In this document: piece after piece, positions 1 through 6,925 of the stretch
How positions within the stretch are numbered: position 1 is the first letter of the stretch
Layout: each line of letters starts with the position of its first letter
DNA from: Treponema sp.
GTDB lineage: Bacteria; Spirochaetota; Spirochaetia; Treponematales; Breznakiellaceae
Length of the DNA: 19,493 nt
Assembly: GCA_031266095.1 (NCBI GenBank)
Contig: JAISBR010000055.1
Location: forward strand, 1-19,493
Direction of reading: 5' to 3'
Notes under the pieces: model-generated
What the model saw: only the letters and a program-made list of their open reading frames with translations
Database searches by the model: none
Told to the model about the DNA's origin: nothing
Program-made: the position numbers and the translations under genes

Positions 1-450
1 CTTTATCAAGGATATAAACCGCCCGCACCAGCGAGCGCAGGCGGAGTTATAACCAATAGAACTCCCGGAGGAGGTAGTATGAAACCGGAAGAATTGTTAG
101 CTCAAGACAAAGCCTGCTACGACGCGGTCTTCGCCCTCGGCGAAAAGGCCGCGCTCGAAAAAGAGCGGGCCAGGGTGAATGCCCATCTTATGCTGGGTAA
201 AGAAGCGGGATCACTGGAGACCGCGGCAAAGTACATTGAGGAGGGGAAGTCAAGCATGGACGAGGCCGTCCGCGCCGAATACCTCGCCCTTTCGATGAAG
301 CAGAACCGCATCGCCGCCCGCAATGAGGACAATGTGGGAGATATCGACACCTCCCAAGGCGGGGAGGACATTGACGCCAAGGCCATCTCCCATGCTTTTT
401 CTCTTGGCGTTCAGGGAAAAACAATGGAGGGTAAATCATGGGCGGAGTAA
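1..450 (+). CDS. C-terminal part of head maturation protease/scaffold frame (5' end outside window)
   Basis: The reading frame ending at 450 has no stop back to base 1, so it is probably the C-terminal end of a longer protein that begins upstream. The first 26 residues are a Pro/Gly/Ala-rich linker (PPAPASAGG...), followed by a charged helical region containing KERARVNAHLMLGKEAGSL. That type of sequence is common at the C-termini of phage S49/ClpP-like prohead proteases, and in lambda the same region doubles as the scaffold (C and Nu3). It lies directly upstream of gpD-like and gpE-like genes, exactly the lambda order. The protease catalytic domain itself is not visible, so the protease part is inference from context. 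Confidence 0.6.
   Translation, partial: LYQGYKPPAPASAGGVITNRTPGGGSMKPEELLAQDKACYDAVFALGEKAALEKERARVNAHLMLGKEAGSLETAAKYIEEGKSSMDEAVRAEYLALSMKQNRIAARNEDNVGDIDTSQGGEDIDAKAISHAFSLGVQGKTMEGKSWAE
79..450 (+). CDS. Putative capsid scaffold protein from internal start
   Basis: An ATG at 79 with a very strong ribosome binding site (GGAGGAGGT at about 67-75) lies in the same frame as the upstream open frame. It would give a 123-residue protein that is acidic, strongly helical and free of Cys, as scaffolds usually are. The stretch with ERARVNAHLMLGKEAGSLE resembles C-terminal regions of phage head proteases. In lambda (C/Nu3) and Mu (I/Z), the scaffold is made from an in-frame internal start inside the protease gene, and the same arrangement is the likely reading here. 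Its stop overlaps the decoration gene start by 13 bases, which suggests translational coupling. It could instead be a free-standing gene if a stop lies just upstream of the window. Confidence 0.6.
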   Translation: MKPEELLAQDKACYDAVFALGEKAALEKERARVNAHLMLGKEAGSLETAAKYIEEGKSSMDEAVRAEYLALSMKQNRIAARNEDNVGDIDTSQGGEDIDAKAISHAFSLGVQGKTMEGKSWAE

Positions 451-857
451 CTTTCGACACCATTATTAACCGGGCGCTCCAGCTTGGCGATGGAAAATTC
501 GAACAGGGAACTATTACCGTCGCCGCGGGCGCTACCGTAAAAGCGGGAACAATCCTGAAGCGGGACGGCGCTAAGTTTGCTGTCGCAACCGATACCCCGC
601 CAGACCCCGGCAATCCCGCGGACGGCGGCGGATGGGAAACCCCGCCGACTCCGGGGGATATCCCCGTTGCGGTTATGCCCTTCGACCTTAAAAACGAAGG
701 GGCGGCCCCCGCAGACATGGGTTTCCGCGCCCTTATCGGCGGCTCGGTACGGAGAGATCTTTTGAATCTTGACGGTGAGCCGATAACCAACGCCCAGGCC
801 GATGCCCTGCGGGATTTCGGCATTATCGTCGTAGCAACCACCGACCTGTCCAGGTGA
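438..857 (+). CDS. Head decoration (capsid stabilising) protein, lambda gpD-like
   Basis: This 139-residue protein has the head-decoration fold signature: a beta-rich start ending in VAAGATVKAGTILKRDG, then PVAVMPFDLK, then the FRALIGGSVRRDLLNL segment. These correspond to the lambda gpD-type pattern in which a tethering N-arm is followed by AGTxLKAGTVL and a late R-G-x-x-R/N segment. Residues about 53-74 are an inserted Pro/Gly-rich loop (PPDPGNPADGGGWETPPTPGD), so the protein is longer than the roughly 110 residues of lambda gpD. GGAGGG at 426-431 serves the ATG at 438. The gene sits between the protease/scaffold and the major capsid gene, as in lambda. Such proteins trimerise on the expanded capsid and resist DNA pressure. 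Confidence 0.75.
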   Translation: MGGVTFDTIINRALQLGDGKFEQGTITVAAGATVKAGTILKRDGAKFAVATDTPPDPGNPADGGGWETPPTPGDIPVAVMPFDLKNEGAAPADMGFRALIGGSVRRDLLNLDGEPITNAQADALRDFGIIVVATTDLSR

Positions 858-880
858 ACCCCTAAAGGAGAGAAATAAAA

Positions 881-1984
881 ATGGCAAACAGTATGCCCAC
901 CCTGCTTCAGCAGGTTGTCGAGATGTACCAGCAGCAGCCGGACATCAAAAAAATGGGATTTCTGACGTCGCTTTTCAAGGTGACGCCGGAATCCTTCACC
1001 GACGTAAACAAAATCGGCATGGATATGGTTTATGGCGGAAACGATATAGCCCCCGTCGTGCGCAACTTGAGTACCGGAGCGGTAATAATTACCATCGACA
1101 AATTCGGGAATATGGAGGTTCCCTTCCCGGTCTACTCCCTGGAAACGCCCGTCGATATCACCCAGCTTATGGATCGTTTCCCCGGCGAGAGCGCCTTTGT
1201 CAAAGGAGCGACCATCAACTGGTATGGACGCATGGCCACAAAAATCAAGGAGGGAATCAACAAGCACCTCCGCATGATTAAGGGCGCGATGGAATACCAG
1301 GCGGCGCAGGTCTTAACCACCGGGAAATGTACCCTCACTGATGAGGACGGGAACGAAATCAACGAGCTTGATTATAAAATTCCGGCAAACCACTTTCCCG
1401 AAGTAACCGTGCCCTGGGAAAACCCCTCCGCAAAGCCCATTGACAATCTCAATATGCTGGACGATGTTATCCGCTCGGACGGACAGGTGGATGTTGTCAA
1501 TTACATCATGGGGAAAAACGTCTGGCGGAATTTCCTGAACAACGAGCAGGTTCAAAAAAACCTGGATAAAAACATTCTCAACACCCTGGAAATCTCTCCG
1601 CAGATGCGGGACAAGGGAGCGGCATACCTGGGCAAGCTCAACACGGACGGACACGTCCGCCTCTTTTGGGGATATGACGCCACCTACACTCCTTGGAAGC
1701 AACCGGATATCACCAGCTATTACATCGATCCTGACAAGGTAATTTTTCTTCCCGCCCTTGAAGCGATGGATTTCCGCCGTTATTTTGGCGGCATCCCCAA
1801 CATCAAACTCGACCCGGTCTTTGATCCGCTTTTTGGAAACAAGATCACCGTCGAGGGTGAGTACGATTTCAAAATCCGCGTCTGGTTTGACGAGGATGCC
1901 GAAACCTACAAAGGCCGCACCAGGAGCCGTCCGCTCTTCGTTCCGGCTTCCCGCCTGCGCCTCGGCTGCCTGTATACGGGCTAA
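881..1984 (+). CDS. Major capsid protein, lambda gpE family
   Basis: This 367-residue protein is the size expected for the phage_cap_E family. Visible family features are the early hydrophobic F-L-T-S-L-F segment, followed by DVNKIGMDMVYGGNDIAPVV and a run in which beta-strands precede FPVYSLETPVDITQL. These match the gpE pattern in which a D-V-x-x-D strand leads to R-x-A-P-x-V and then P-P-x-x-K-P. The C-terminus is rich in beta structure with FDPLFGNKITVEGEYDFKIR. AAAGGAGAG at 864-872 precedes the ATG. It forms the icosahedral shell and must be expressed in large amounts, in keeping with the good ribosome binding site and central position of the gene. The lambda-type head contrasts with the Mu-type tail downstream. 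Confidence 0.82.
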   Translation: MANSMPTLLQQVVEMYQQQPDIKKMGFLTSLFKVTPESFTDVNKIGMDMVYGGNDIAPVVRNLSTGAVIITIDKFGNMEVPFPVYSLETPVDITQLMDRFPGESAFVKGATINWYGRMATKIKEGINKHLRMIKGAMEYQAAQVLTTGKCTLTDEDGNEINELDYKIPANHFPEVTVPWENPSAKPIDNLNMLDDVIRSDGQVDVVNYIMGKNVWRNFLNNEQVQKNLDKNILNTLEISPQMRDKGAAYLGKLNTDGHVRLFWGYDATYTPWKQPDITSYYIDPDKVIFLPALEAMDFRRYFGGIPNIKLDPVFDPLFGNKITVEGEYDFKIRVWFDEDAETYKGRTRSRPLFVPASRLRLGCLYTG

Positions 1985-2000
1985 TAAAAAGGAGGATCAA

Positions 2001-2508
2001 ATGTATATCGTAGCAAAAGGACATTCATTCACTACACCCCGTGGGATTTTAGGCCCCGGCGACGAGATCACCGAGAAGGATTTCTTTGATAAAAAAGCCT
2101 TTTTGAAACGGGTGCAAAAAGGGAGCATTGTCGCCGGAAAATCAAAAGACCAGCTTGCCAAAGAGGAGGCCGATGCCAAGATCGCCGCGGGGGACAAAGC
2201 GGCAAAGGCCGAGGCCGTCCGGCGTGCAAAGGAGCTTGAGGACGCCGCCCTCAAGGTGCAGACCGCCGAGGCCGCCCTGAAAAACGCGCAGGATGCGCTC
2301 AAGGCCGTCCAGGATACCGCCCTTACCGTCAAAGAAAAAAACAAGACGCAGTTTAAGGCGAAGATTGACGGGCTTGAAGCCGCCGTCCGCAGCGCCGAGG
2401 ATGCCCTGAAAACCGCCGAAGCCGAAGGTGGAAAAAGCCGAGGACGATGTCGTTGCCGCCGAAGCCAATCTGGAACAGGCCAAAGAAGAGGCGGCCAAAA
2501 TAAAATGA
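2001..2508 (+). CDS. Coiled-coil protein in gpFI-like position, with an apparent +1 frame disruption
   Basis: The start at 2001 has a strong GGAGG (1991-1995). The first about 50 residues are compact (MYIVAKGHSFTTPRGILGPGDEI, a small SH3-like beta motif). After that the protein becomes a long Ala/Lys/Glu coiled coil up to about residue 142. At about 2427 the frame breaks. Continuing in the starting frame gives an Arg/Cys-rich stretch, whereas moving +1 from GTG at 2428 restores coiled-coil sequence (VEKAEDDVVAAEANLEQAKE) that stops at TGA 2506-2508, overlapping the next ATG. The intended product would be about 168 residues. Without a shift, the frame runs straight on into the next gene and gives a fusion ending at 2876. 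The gene occupies the lambda FI position (packaging accessory), but function is inferred from place only. It could be a mutation, a sequencing error or recoding. Confidence 0.55.
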
Positions 2509-2876
2509 ACGTGCGGGAACTTTCCCAAATGTATCTGGAAAAAACGCTTGAAAACCCTGATGCGGCGGGAAGTCCCTACACGCTCATTTGTCCGGCCGGT
2601 ACGCGGTATCCGGTAGTGGGAACGGTCAGCGATACCTCCCTCCTGGTCGATCCCATTACCGGAGAAAGTATCATCAGCCGTACCATTATTACTACCTGCC
2701 TGATAAAGCGGCTCCCGGTACAACCGGAGCGCGGCTGGAGAGCCGACGTTCCCGACCTTTGGAAGGGAGGCGTCCATCACTTGTATGTACAGGAAGTGAA
2801 TCCCGATAACACCATCGGGCTATACTATTTCACGATGGGATTCAATCTTGAAGAACCAGAGGAGATGGAGGCATGA
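2505..2876 (+). CDS. Small head-tail joining protein candidate
   Basis: This 123-residue, beta-rich protein begins at the ATG of an ATGA overlap with the preceding frame. Only a poor upstream purine run (AGAAGAGG, about 13 bases away) is seen, so translation is probably coupled to the previous gene. No family signature is certain. Its size and location between the capsid/coiled-coil gene and the tail terminator match those of head-tail connector or head completion proteins (lambda FII, Mu gp36 positions). It has an N-terminal helix (RELSQMYLEKTLENP), a Cys in LICPAGTRY and an acidic C-terminus (LEEPEEMEA). The frame is also contiguous with the upstream frame, so a naive annotation would fuse the two. 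Confidence 0.5.
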   Translation: MNVRELSQMYLEKTLENPDAAGSPYTLICPAGTRYPVVGTVSDTSLLVDPITGESIISRTIITTCLIKRLPVQPERGWRADVPDLWKGGVHHLYVQEVNPDNTIGLYYFTMGFNLEEPEEMEA

Positions 2877-3562
2877 GCGAAGGCGCAAACCCGCAGATTA
2901 CCGAACTTATCGAATCCCCCGATATTCTGGAGCTTGTACGGGATCAACTGGCGGCGTTCCTTTCCCTGGAACTGCAGAACCAGTATGCATTGGCACAGGA
3001 CAAGAAGATTCCGCGAGCGCAGGACTATAACATAAAAGTATTCGTGGAAAACTCCCGGCCCTATGACGGTGCAACAGCAGGCCAGGGCCAGATTTCTCTC
3101 ATCAATATTTTGGTTCCCAAAGTAACTATTCCGACATCAAACCCCCGGATCGGAAACCAGAAAGAAAAGGCGGTTATTTTTATTGACTGCGCCGCGGATG
3201 GAAACAACACCGGTAATTTCCGCGATGATAAATCGGCCACTTTCCGGGCATGGAAAATCATGCGCCTCGTCCGGCGCATTGTCATGTCTGATCAATACGC
3301 ATACCTCGGTATGCGGGGAACCGTTACTTCCAGAACCTTCACCCAGATGGAAGCCGGCTCGCCTAACATTCAGGCGGCTTTGGCGCTCACCGTTATCCGC
3401 TCGACGCTGGAGGTTGACTTTGTAGAGCGATCTATTGAAGCGCCGTCCGTTATTCTGGAGGGCATTGATTATACCATTGATGCGGAGACCGGACAGGTTA
3501 CCGCAAAACCAAGCCTCAAAGACCGTGTATTAGGTCTGGCAGATAAACCACAGGAGGAATAA
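2873..3562 (+). CDS. Tail terminator/completion candidate (Mu gp37-like position)
   Basis: This 229-residue protein starts inside the stop of the previous gene (ATGA) with GGAGATGGAGG just upstream. It begins with a helix (PDILELVRDQLAAFLSLELQ) and continues with alternating beta strands, including FVENSRPYDGATAGQ and VIFIDCAADGNN. This layout fits the tail-terminator/Gp37 class of proteins that cap the tail and are typically encoded immediately before the sheath gene, as here. A C-terminal extension (about residues 195-229) with an acidic tail (ADKPQEE) is present. I do not recognise a defining motif, so the assignment rests on fold impression and gene order. It could also be a neck protein. 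Confidence 0.5.
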   Translation: MSEGANPQITELIESPDILELVRDQLAAFLSLELQNQYALAQDKKIPRAQDYNIKVFVENSRPYDGATAGQGQISLINILVPKVTIPTSNPRIGNQKEKAVIFIDCAADGNNTGNFRDDKSATFRAWKIMRLVRRIVMSDQYAYLGMRGTVTSRTFTQMEAGSPNIQAALALTVIRSTLEVDFVERSIEAPSVILEGIDYTIDAETGQVTAKPSLKDRVLGLADKPQEE

Positions 3563-3563
3563 G

Positions 3564-5021
3564 ATGTTACCAGCATCGGCAATTAGCCGCGTCACTGGCG
3601 TGAACGTGGAATTCCGCAGTTTTAACAGCGGAAGCGGCGGTTATTTACCGCAACGGCTTGCGGTAATCGGTGTCGGCAATGACGATGCCGTGTATACCAC
3701 ACAGAAACATGAGGCAACGGGGAGTGCGGAAGCCATCGCGAAACGTTACGGCTATGGATCGCCCCTGCACCTGGCCGCCCGGCAGTTTTACCCTGACGGC
3801 GGCGGAGGAGCGAATTTTCCTGTTACCTTTTATCCTCTGGCAAAGGTAACAAGCAGCCTTCCCTCGCAGGGCGCTATTTCGTGCGACGGTACCGCGGGGG
3901 CAAACGGAAGCGGCGTGGTTTCCATCGCGGGAATGGACGTAGAGTTTGCCATCCAGAAAGGCCAGGGCCCGGCAGATATCCTCGCCGCAGTGAAAGAACG
4001 GATCGCAAGCAAACTGGAGATGCCTGTTGTAACCGGAGTTATCGACGACGGCGAGCTTCCCATTACCGCCAAGTGGAGTGGGGACAGTGGGGACGATATT
4101 ACCCTTTCTATCGAGACCAGCGTTCCCGGTATTACTTTCGGCGTAACCGCAATGTCAGGCGGGGCGTTAGACCCGGATGTCGGCCCGGCCCTGTCCGCTA
4201 TCGGCCAGATTTGGGAAACCGTGATTCTCAATGCGTTTAATTACGCCAAGGAGAGCCGCCTTAATACCTACCAGAGCTTCGGAGACGGACGCTGGTCGGA
4301 GCTTGAGAAAAAACCGCTCCTTGTGGCGCACGGATGCACTGCGGATTACGAAACCCGCACGGCGGTGACCGGCCCCCGGAAAACCGACCGCATCAATTTC
4401 CTCATCGAATCCGTTGCCAGCCCGGAGCTCCCCTGCGTGATCGCCGCCCGAGGACTGGTCAACATCATGAACACAGCCAACAGCAATCCGCCGCATAATA
4501 ACTACGGCACCCTGGGCGGACTCAAGGCCGGCCCGGATGAAGCGCAGGAGAGTTATACCGCCCGTAACAACGCCGTCGCCAAGGGTGCATCCACCAACAT
4601 CAAGAACGGCAGCGTCGCGGAACTGAATGACATAATCACCTTCTGGCATCCCGACAATGAGATCGTTCCGGCATACCGCTATGTGGTGGATATGTTCAAG
4701 CTCCAGAACATTGTTTTCAATGTGCGGATGATCATGGAATCGGATGAGGTAAAGGGAGCGCCGCTGGTTCCCGATACCGCCACAACACACAACCCGAAGG
4801 CGATACAGCCCAAGACTATCAAGACCGCCATGATGAACCTTGCCAATTCTCTGGAGGATTTTGCCATCCTCGCGGATGCGGAGTTCAGCAAAAAACGGCT
4901 GGTGGTAAAAATCAGCAACATGAACCCGAAGCGGCTCGACCTGCAGTTTCCCTGCAAGCTGTCGGGTAACGTGGAGGTCATCAGCGCCGATATTTATTTC
5001 GGCTTTTACTTTGGCGAATAA
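3564..5021 (+). CDS. Contractile tail sheath protein, Mu gpL-like
   Basis: This 485-residue protein closely resembles Mu-type sheath proteins. The N-terminus SRVTGVNVEFRSFNSGSGGY leads to PQRLAVIGVG, the usual first strand. The central region contains the variable beta-rich insertion domain (about residues 95-205). The C-terminal sheath core carries ASPELPCVIAARGLVNI, NNYGTLGGLKAGPDEAQESY and AYRYVVDMFKLQNIVFNVRM. The last strand, FPCKLSGNVEVISADIYF, is the typical sheath C-terminal strand that interlocks with neighbouring subunits. AGGAGGA immediately precedes the ATG. It polymerises around the tube and contracts on infection. The tube gene follows 15 bases later, as in Mu (L then M). No damage is visible. 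Confidence 0.88.
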   Translation: MLPASAISRVTGVNVEFRSFNSGSGGYLPQRLAVIGVGNDDAVYTTQKHEATGSAEAIAKRYGYGSPLHLAARQFYPDGGGGANFPVTFYPLAKVTSSLPSQGAISCDGTAGANGSGVVSIAGMDVEFAIQKGQGPADILAAVKERIASKLEMPVVTGVIDDGELPITAKWSGDSGDDITLSIETSVPGITFGVTAMSGGALDPDVGPALSAIGQIWETVILNAFNYAKESRLNTYQSFGDGRWSELEKKPLLVAHGCTADYETRTAVTGPRKTDRINFLIESVASPELPCVIAARGLVNIMNTANSNPPHNNYGTLGGLKAGPDEAQESYTARNNAVAKGASTNIKNGSVAELNDIITFWHPDNEIVPAYRYVVDMFKLQNIVFNVRMIMESDEVKGAPLVPDTATTHNPKAIQPKTIKTAMMNLANSLEDFAILADAEFSKKRLVVKISNMNPKRLDLQFPCKLSGNVEVISADIYFGFYFGE

Positions 5022-5036
5022 TAAAAGGAGGATACC

Positions 5037-5417
5037 ATGGCATCGGGACCAGCAGAATCAATTATCATCGCCGGACGCCGATTTGTCTGTAACGCGGAGG
5101 ATGACGTGAGCGTCCAGCTTTCCGGCTGGACAAACGAAAATAAACTGCACGGCGACGGCTCAAGCCACATAGCGAAGGCCCGGAAGCCCGGAAAGATTGA
5201 CGGCCTTAACGTCTATATCGATCACGAGCAGGACGACCTTGAGTTTATCCAAACGGAAATGGACAAACACTCCTACCTGGACATAAGCCTTACCATGTGC
5301 GACGGCAGGGTGTACGCGGGGAGTATGCAGTTCACCGGGGACGGCACCGCTGAAGGGAGCAAGGAGGGCTATGCGCCGGTAACCCTTGAGGGCCCCACCC
5401 TGGAAAAGCAGGGGTAA
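5037..5417 (+). CDS. Tail tube protein, Mu gpM-like
   Basis: This 126-residue protein starts at ATG 5037 behind AAAGGAGGA. It is a compact, beta-rich protein of the right length for the phage tail tube family: IIIAGRRFVCNAEDDVSVQL, then a polar loop, then DLEFIQTEMDKHSYLDISLT, and a last strand pair ending in GYAPVTLEGPTLEKQG. The closing VTLEGP segment is characteristic of Mu-like tubes. It assembles as stacked hexameric rings inside the sheath around the tape measure. Its place directly after the sheath matches Mu. Its only unusual neighbour is the next gene, which separates it from the assembly chaperone. Confidence 0.78.
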   Translation: MASGPAESIIIAGRRFVCNAEDDVSVQLSGWTNENKLHGDGSSHIAKARKPGKIDGLNVYIDHEQDDLEFIQTEMDKHSYLDISLTMCDGRVYAGSMQFTGDGTAEGSKEGYAPVTLEGPTLEKQG

Positions 5418-5418
5418 C

Positions 5419-6237
5419 ATGAGCAACGTTGCCAAATACGCACTGGACAATCCAAACGCCATAAAGGATATGTGCAAGGACGTGCGGAAAGTGATAAAGA
5501 AAGCGGCGACCCAAACGGTGAACGCCGTCGCATTTGAGGCGCGGAAAAACCTCAAAAGCCGGGTACAGGAAGAGTTTATTAACCGCAACAGCTTTACCAC
5601 GTCGGGGAACGCTCTTTTTGTTACCAAGGCCGCTTTCGGGCACACGGAAAACTTGGGGGATATTCATGCCAGCGTCGGTTTCTCGGAAAAGGCGGTATAT
5701 ATGCGCAGGCAGGATGAAGGAGGTGAACACGAAGGCCCTCCGGGAAACAATCTGGCTATTCCCACGGACGCCGCCCGTAAAGGTGAAACAAAGACCGGCC
5801 TTGTAAAAACACAATACCACATGGATGAACTGCCCGGCGCGAAGGTCAGGGGAACATTTAAGAAAAAATACCGGCTGGCGGTCGGCGGAATATGGAACGG
5901 CAAGCGGGAAAAGGGCAGCAAGGGTGTTGCGGGTATGCCGAAGGCCGCGGGCGTTGCCCGAGCCTTCGTTGCCGCCCGTGAAGGGAAACTAATACACTAC
6001 CAGGAGAATCTCTTTGCGGTTACCAATTTTGTAAAAGAAAAAGATATATGGGACAAAAATAGACAAGAACGTATTTTCGGAAAAGTATCTTTTGAAATTC
6101 ATCCCATCTATATTTTTGACCGTCCCAGTACCCATACCCCGGCGCGGCATTTCTTCATGCCGGAGTGTGAAAAGGCGGCGGCGCGCATACAAGACCTTTT
6201 CAACGAAAATATGGACAAGGCCCAGGGCGGCCACTAA
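5419..6237 (+). CDS. Putative tail completion/minor tail protein (lambda gpZ-like type)
   Basis: I start this 272-residue protein at ATG 5419, one base after the tube stop. The longer frame to 5386 would only add tube-gene sequence. The N-terminal helix includes ATQTVNAVAFEARKNLKSRV, followed by FINRNSFTTSGNALFVTKAA, GDIHASVGFSEKAVYMRRQD, EGGEHEG and NLAIPT. This order (helix, F-x-R-N/P-x-F-T, a strand, V-x-F, Y-x-x-R/Q, G-G) is a pattern I associate with phage minor tail/neck proteins of the gpZ type. The C-terminus (ARHFFMPECEKAAARIQDLF) is a typical end helix. Such proteins act at the head-proximal end of the tail. The gene lies between tube and chaperone, which differs from Mu itself. Family assignment is moderate. 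Confidence 0.5.
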   Translation: MSNVAKYALDNPNAIKDMCKDVRKVIKKAATQTVNAVAFEARKNLKSRVQEEFINRNSFTTSGNALFVTKAAFGHTENLGDIHASVGFSEKAVYMRRQDEGGEHEGPPGNNLAIPTDAARKGETKTGLVKTQYHMDELPGAKVRGTFKKKYRLAVGGIWNGKREKGSKGVAGMPKAAGVARAFVAAREGKLIHYQENLFAVTNFVKEKDIWDKNRQERIFGKVSFEIHPIYIFDRPSTHTPARHFFMPECEKAAARIQDLFNENMDKAQGGH

Positions 6238-6253
6238 GGAGTTTACCATGTAG
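6238..6253 (+). promoter_or_regulatory. Start signal followed at once by stop: AAGGAG ... ATG TAG
   Basis: A good Shine-Dalgarno sequence (AAGGAG, about 6236-6241) is correctly spaced from ATG 6248, but the next codon is TAG (6251-6253). The frame then continues open through DQEELEGQD to the ATG at 6281 and the whole chaperone gene. The original start codon therefore seems to be 6248 with codon 2 now amber. TAG ends several other genes here (6716, 7624, 14023, 19357), which argues against general TAG reassignment. Confidence 0.7.
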
Positions 6254-6280
6254 GATCAAGAAGAACTGGAAGGCCAGGAC

Positions 6281-6718
6281 ATGAGACCTGACGATAACGA
6301 TGATGATGAAGACAGCGGCATCACCTTTGCGGAGCAGGAGTTTATCAACTGGTGCGACGCTAACGGCATTGATCACACCGAAGAGGACATGGAAGAAGAA
6401 GACCGCAGGGACTTCAAAAAAACCAAAAAAAGGTTTATGAGGGCCGTTGACGAGAAGCGTCTGGTGGTGGACGGTACGAAAATCGAGTACACCATTTCCC
6501 GGTTTTCTAAAAAGAACGCCGGGCAGACGCTCGCTATTTCAAGACCTATCGGACGGGATTTTATCGCTATGGACGGCTTCAGGGATACCCAGCAGATGCA
6601 GAGATTTCAAGCCTTTATCGCTTCCATCGCCAAGACCGAGAAATCTCTTGTCGCAAATCTTGACATAGAAGACCGCCAGCTTTTGGTGGACATTGGTACA
6701 CTTTTTTTAGTCGGCTAG
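6281..6718 (+). CDS. Tail assembly chaperone, zero-frame product (lambda gpG / Mu gp41 role)
   Basis: This is a 145-residue acidic protein (N-terminus DDNDDDEDSG) with no obvious enzymatic motif. It lies in the position always held by tail assembly chaperones, between tube and tape measure, and ends in a frameshift signal. The body is mostly helical: EQEFINWCDANGI, an EEDMEEEDRRDFKKTKKRF charged region, then FIAMDGFRDTQQMQRFQAFI. The last zero-frame codons CTT TTT TTA GTC GGC TAG carry the slippery site. The nominal original start at 6248 is blocked by TAG in codon 2, so translation likely begins at 6281, where GGAAGG (about 6268-6273) is a passable ribosome binding site. The protein coats the tape measure during tail assembly and is not in the virion. 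Confidence 0.7.
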   Translation: MRPDDNDDDEDSGITFAEQEFINWCDANGIDHTEEDMEEEDRRDFKKTKKRFMRAVDEKRLVVDGTKIEYTISRFSKKNAGQTLAISRPIGRDFIAMDGFRDTQQMQRFQAFIASIAKTEKSLVANLDIEDRQLLVDIGTLFLVG

Positions 6719-6924
6719 TTTCCGAGGTCGCCGTTGACGGGCGGCGGCAGCGGAAGCTCGGCATGAGCTGGGTAAGCAATCAGATGTGTCAGGTTTACAC
6801 GGATTACCATATCAGCACCCCTCCGGCTGAAATCAGTATTGGAGAAATCCGGTTTTTCTATATGCCGATGATAGACAGTCTGTGCAGGATACAAAAAGAG
6901 GCCGGCAAACAAAAACGAAAGTGA
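6281..6924 (+). CDS. Tail assembly chaperone, -1 frameshift fusion product (gpGT-like)
   Basis: If ribosomes slip back one base at T TTT TTA (6703-6709), they leave the zero frame after residue 143 and continue AGT CGG CTA GTT ... to TGA at 6922-6924. This adds 71 residues, for about 214 in total. The added frame is clearly protein-like: VDGRRQRKLGMSWVSNQM, then YHISTPPAEISIGEIRFFYM and a helical basic end (KEAGKQKRK). It has no start codon or ribosome binding site of its own, as expected for a T-type domain reached only by slippage. In lambda and most long-tailed phages, such a minor fusion recruits tube subunits to the tape measure. The downstream frame is also undamaged, implying recent selection. 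Confidence 0.78.
6703..6709 (+). promoter_or_regulatory. Programmed -1 ribosomal frameshift site, T TTT TTA
   Basis: The zero-frame codons CTT TTT TTA contain the X XXY YYZ heptamer T TTT TTA, the same heptamer used in HIV gag-pol. The -1 frame is open for 71 codons and the zero frame stops three codons later. The gene is at the tail-chaperone position, where this signal is nearly universal in long-tailed phages. Confidence 0.82.
6720..6755 (+). promoter_or_regulatory. Hairpin downstream of the slippery site
   Basis: TTCCG (6720-6724) pairs with CGGAA (6751-6755), and inside it CGCCG (6729-6733) pairs with CGGCG (6742-6746). The structure starts about ten bases after the heptamer, close to the 5-9 base spacing typical of frameshift stimulators. 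Folding was done by eye only, and other GC-rich pairings are possible. Confidence 0.5.
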
Positions 6925-6925
6925 T

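Noticed and set aside
188..1267. Long minus-strand frame of 359 codons opposite the head genes
   Set aside because: It lies wholly opposite well-supported head genes, has a low-complexity His/Pro/Arg-rich composition typical of shadow frames, and no ribosome binding site.
1758..2000. Extension of the coiled-coil frame upstream to 1758
   Set aside because: It overlaps the capsid gene in another frame; the strong ribosome binding site at 1991 fixes the start at 2001.
5332..5820. Minus-strand frame opposite the tube and Z-like genes
   Set aside because: A shadow of two genes with good starts and family resemblance; no promoter or ribosome binding site.
6251..6253. TAG read as a sense codon by genome-wide recoding
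   Set aside because: Other genes in the window end at TAG in expected places (6716, 7624, 14023, 19357), so general reassignment is unlikely.
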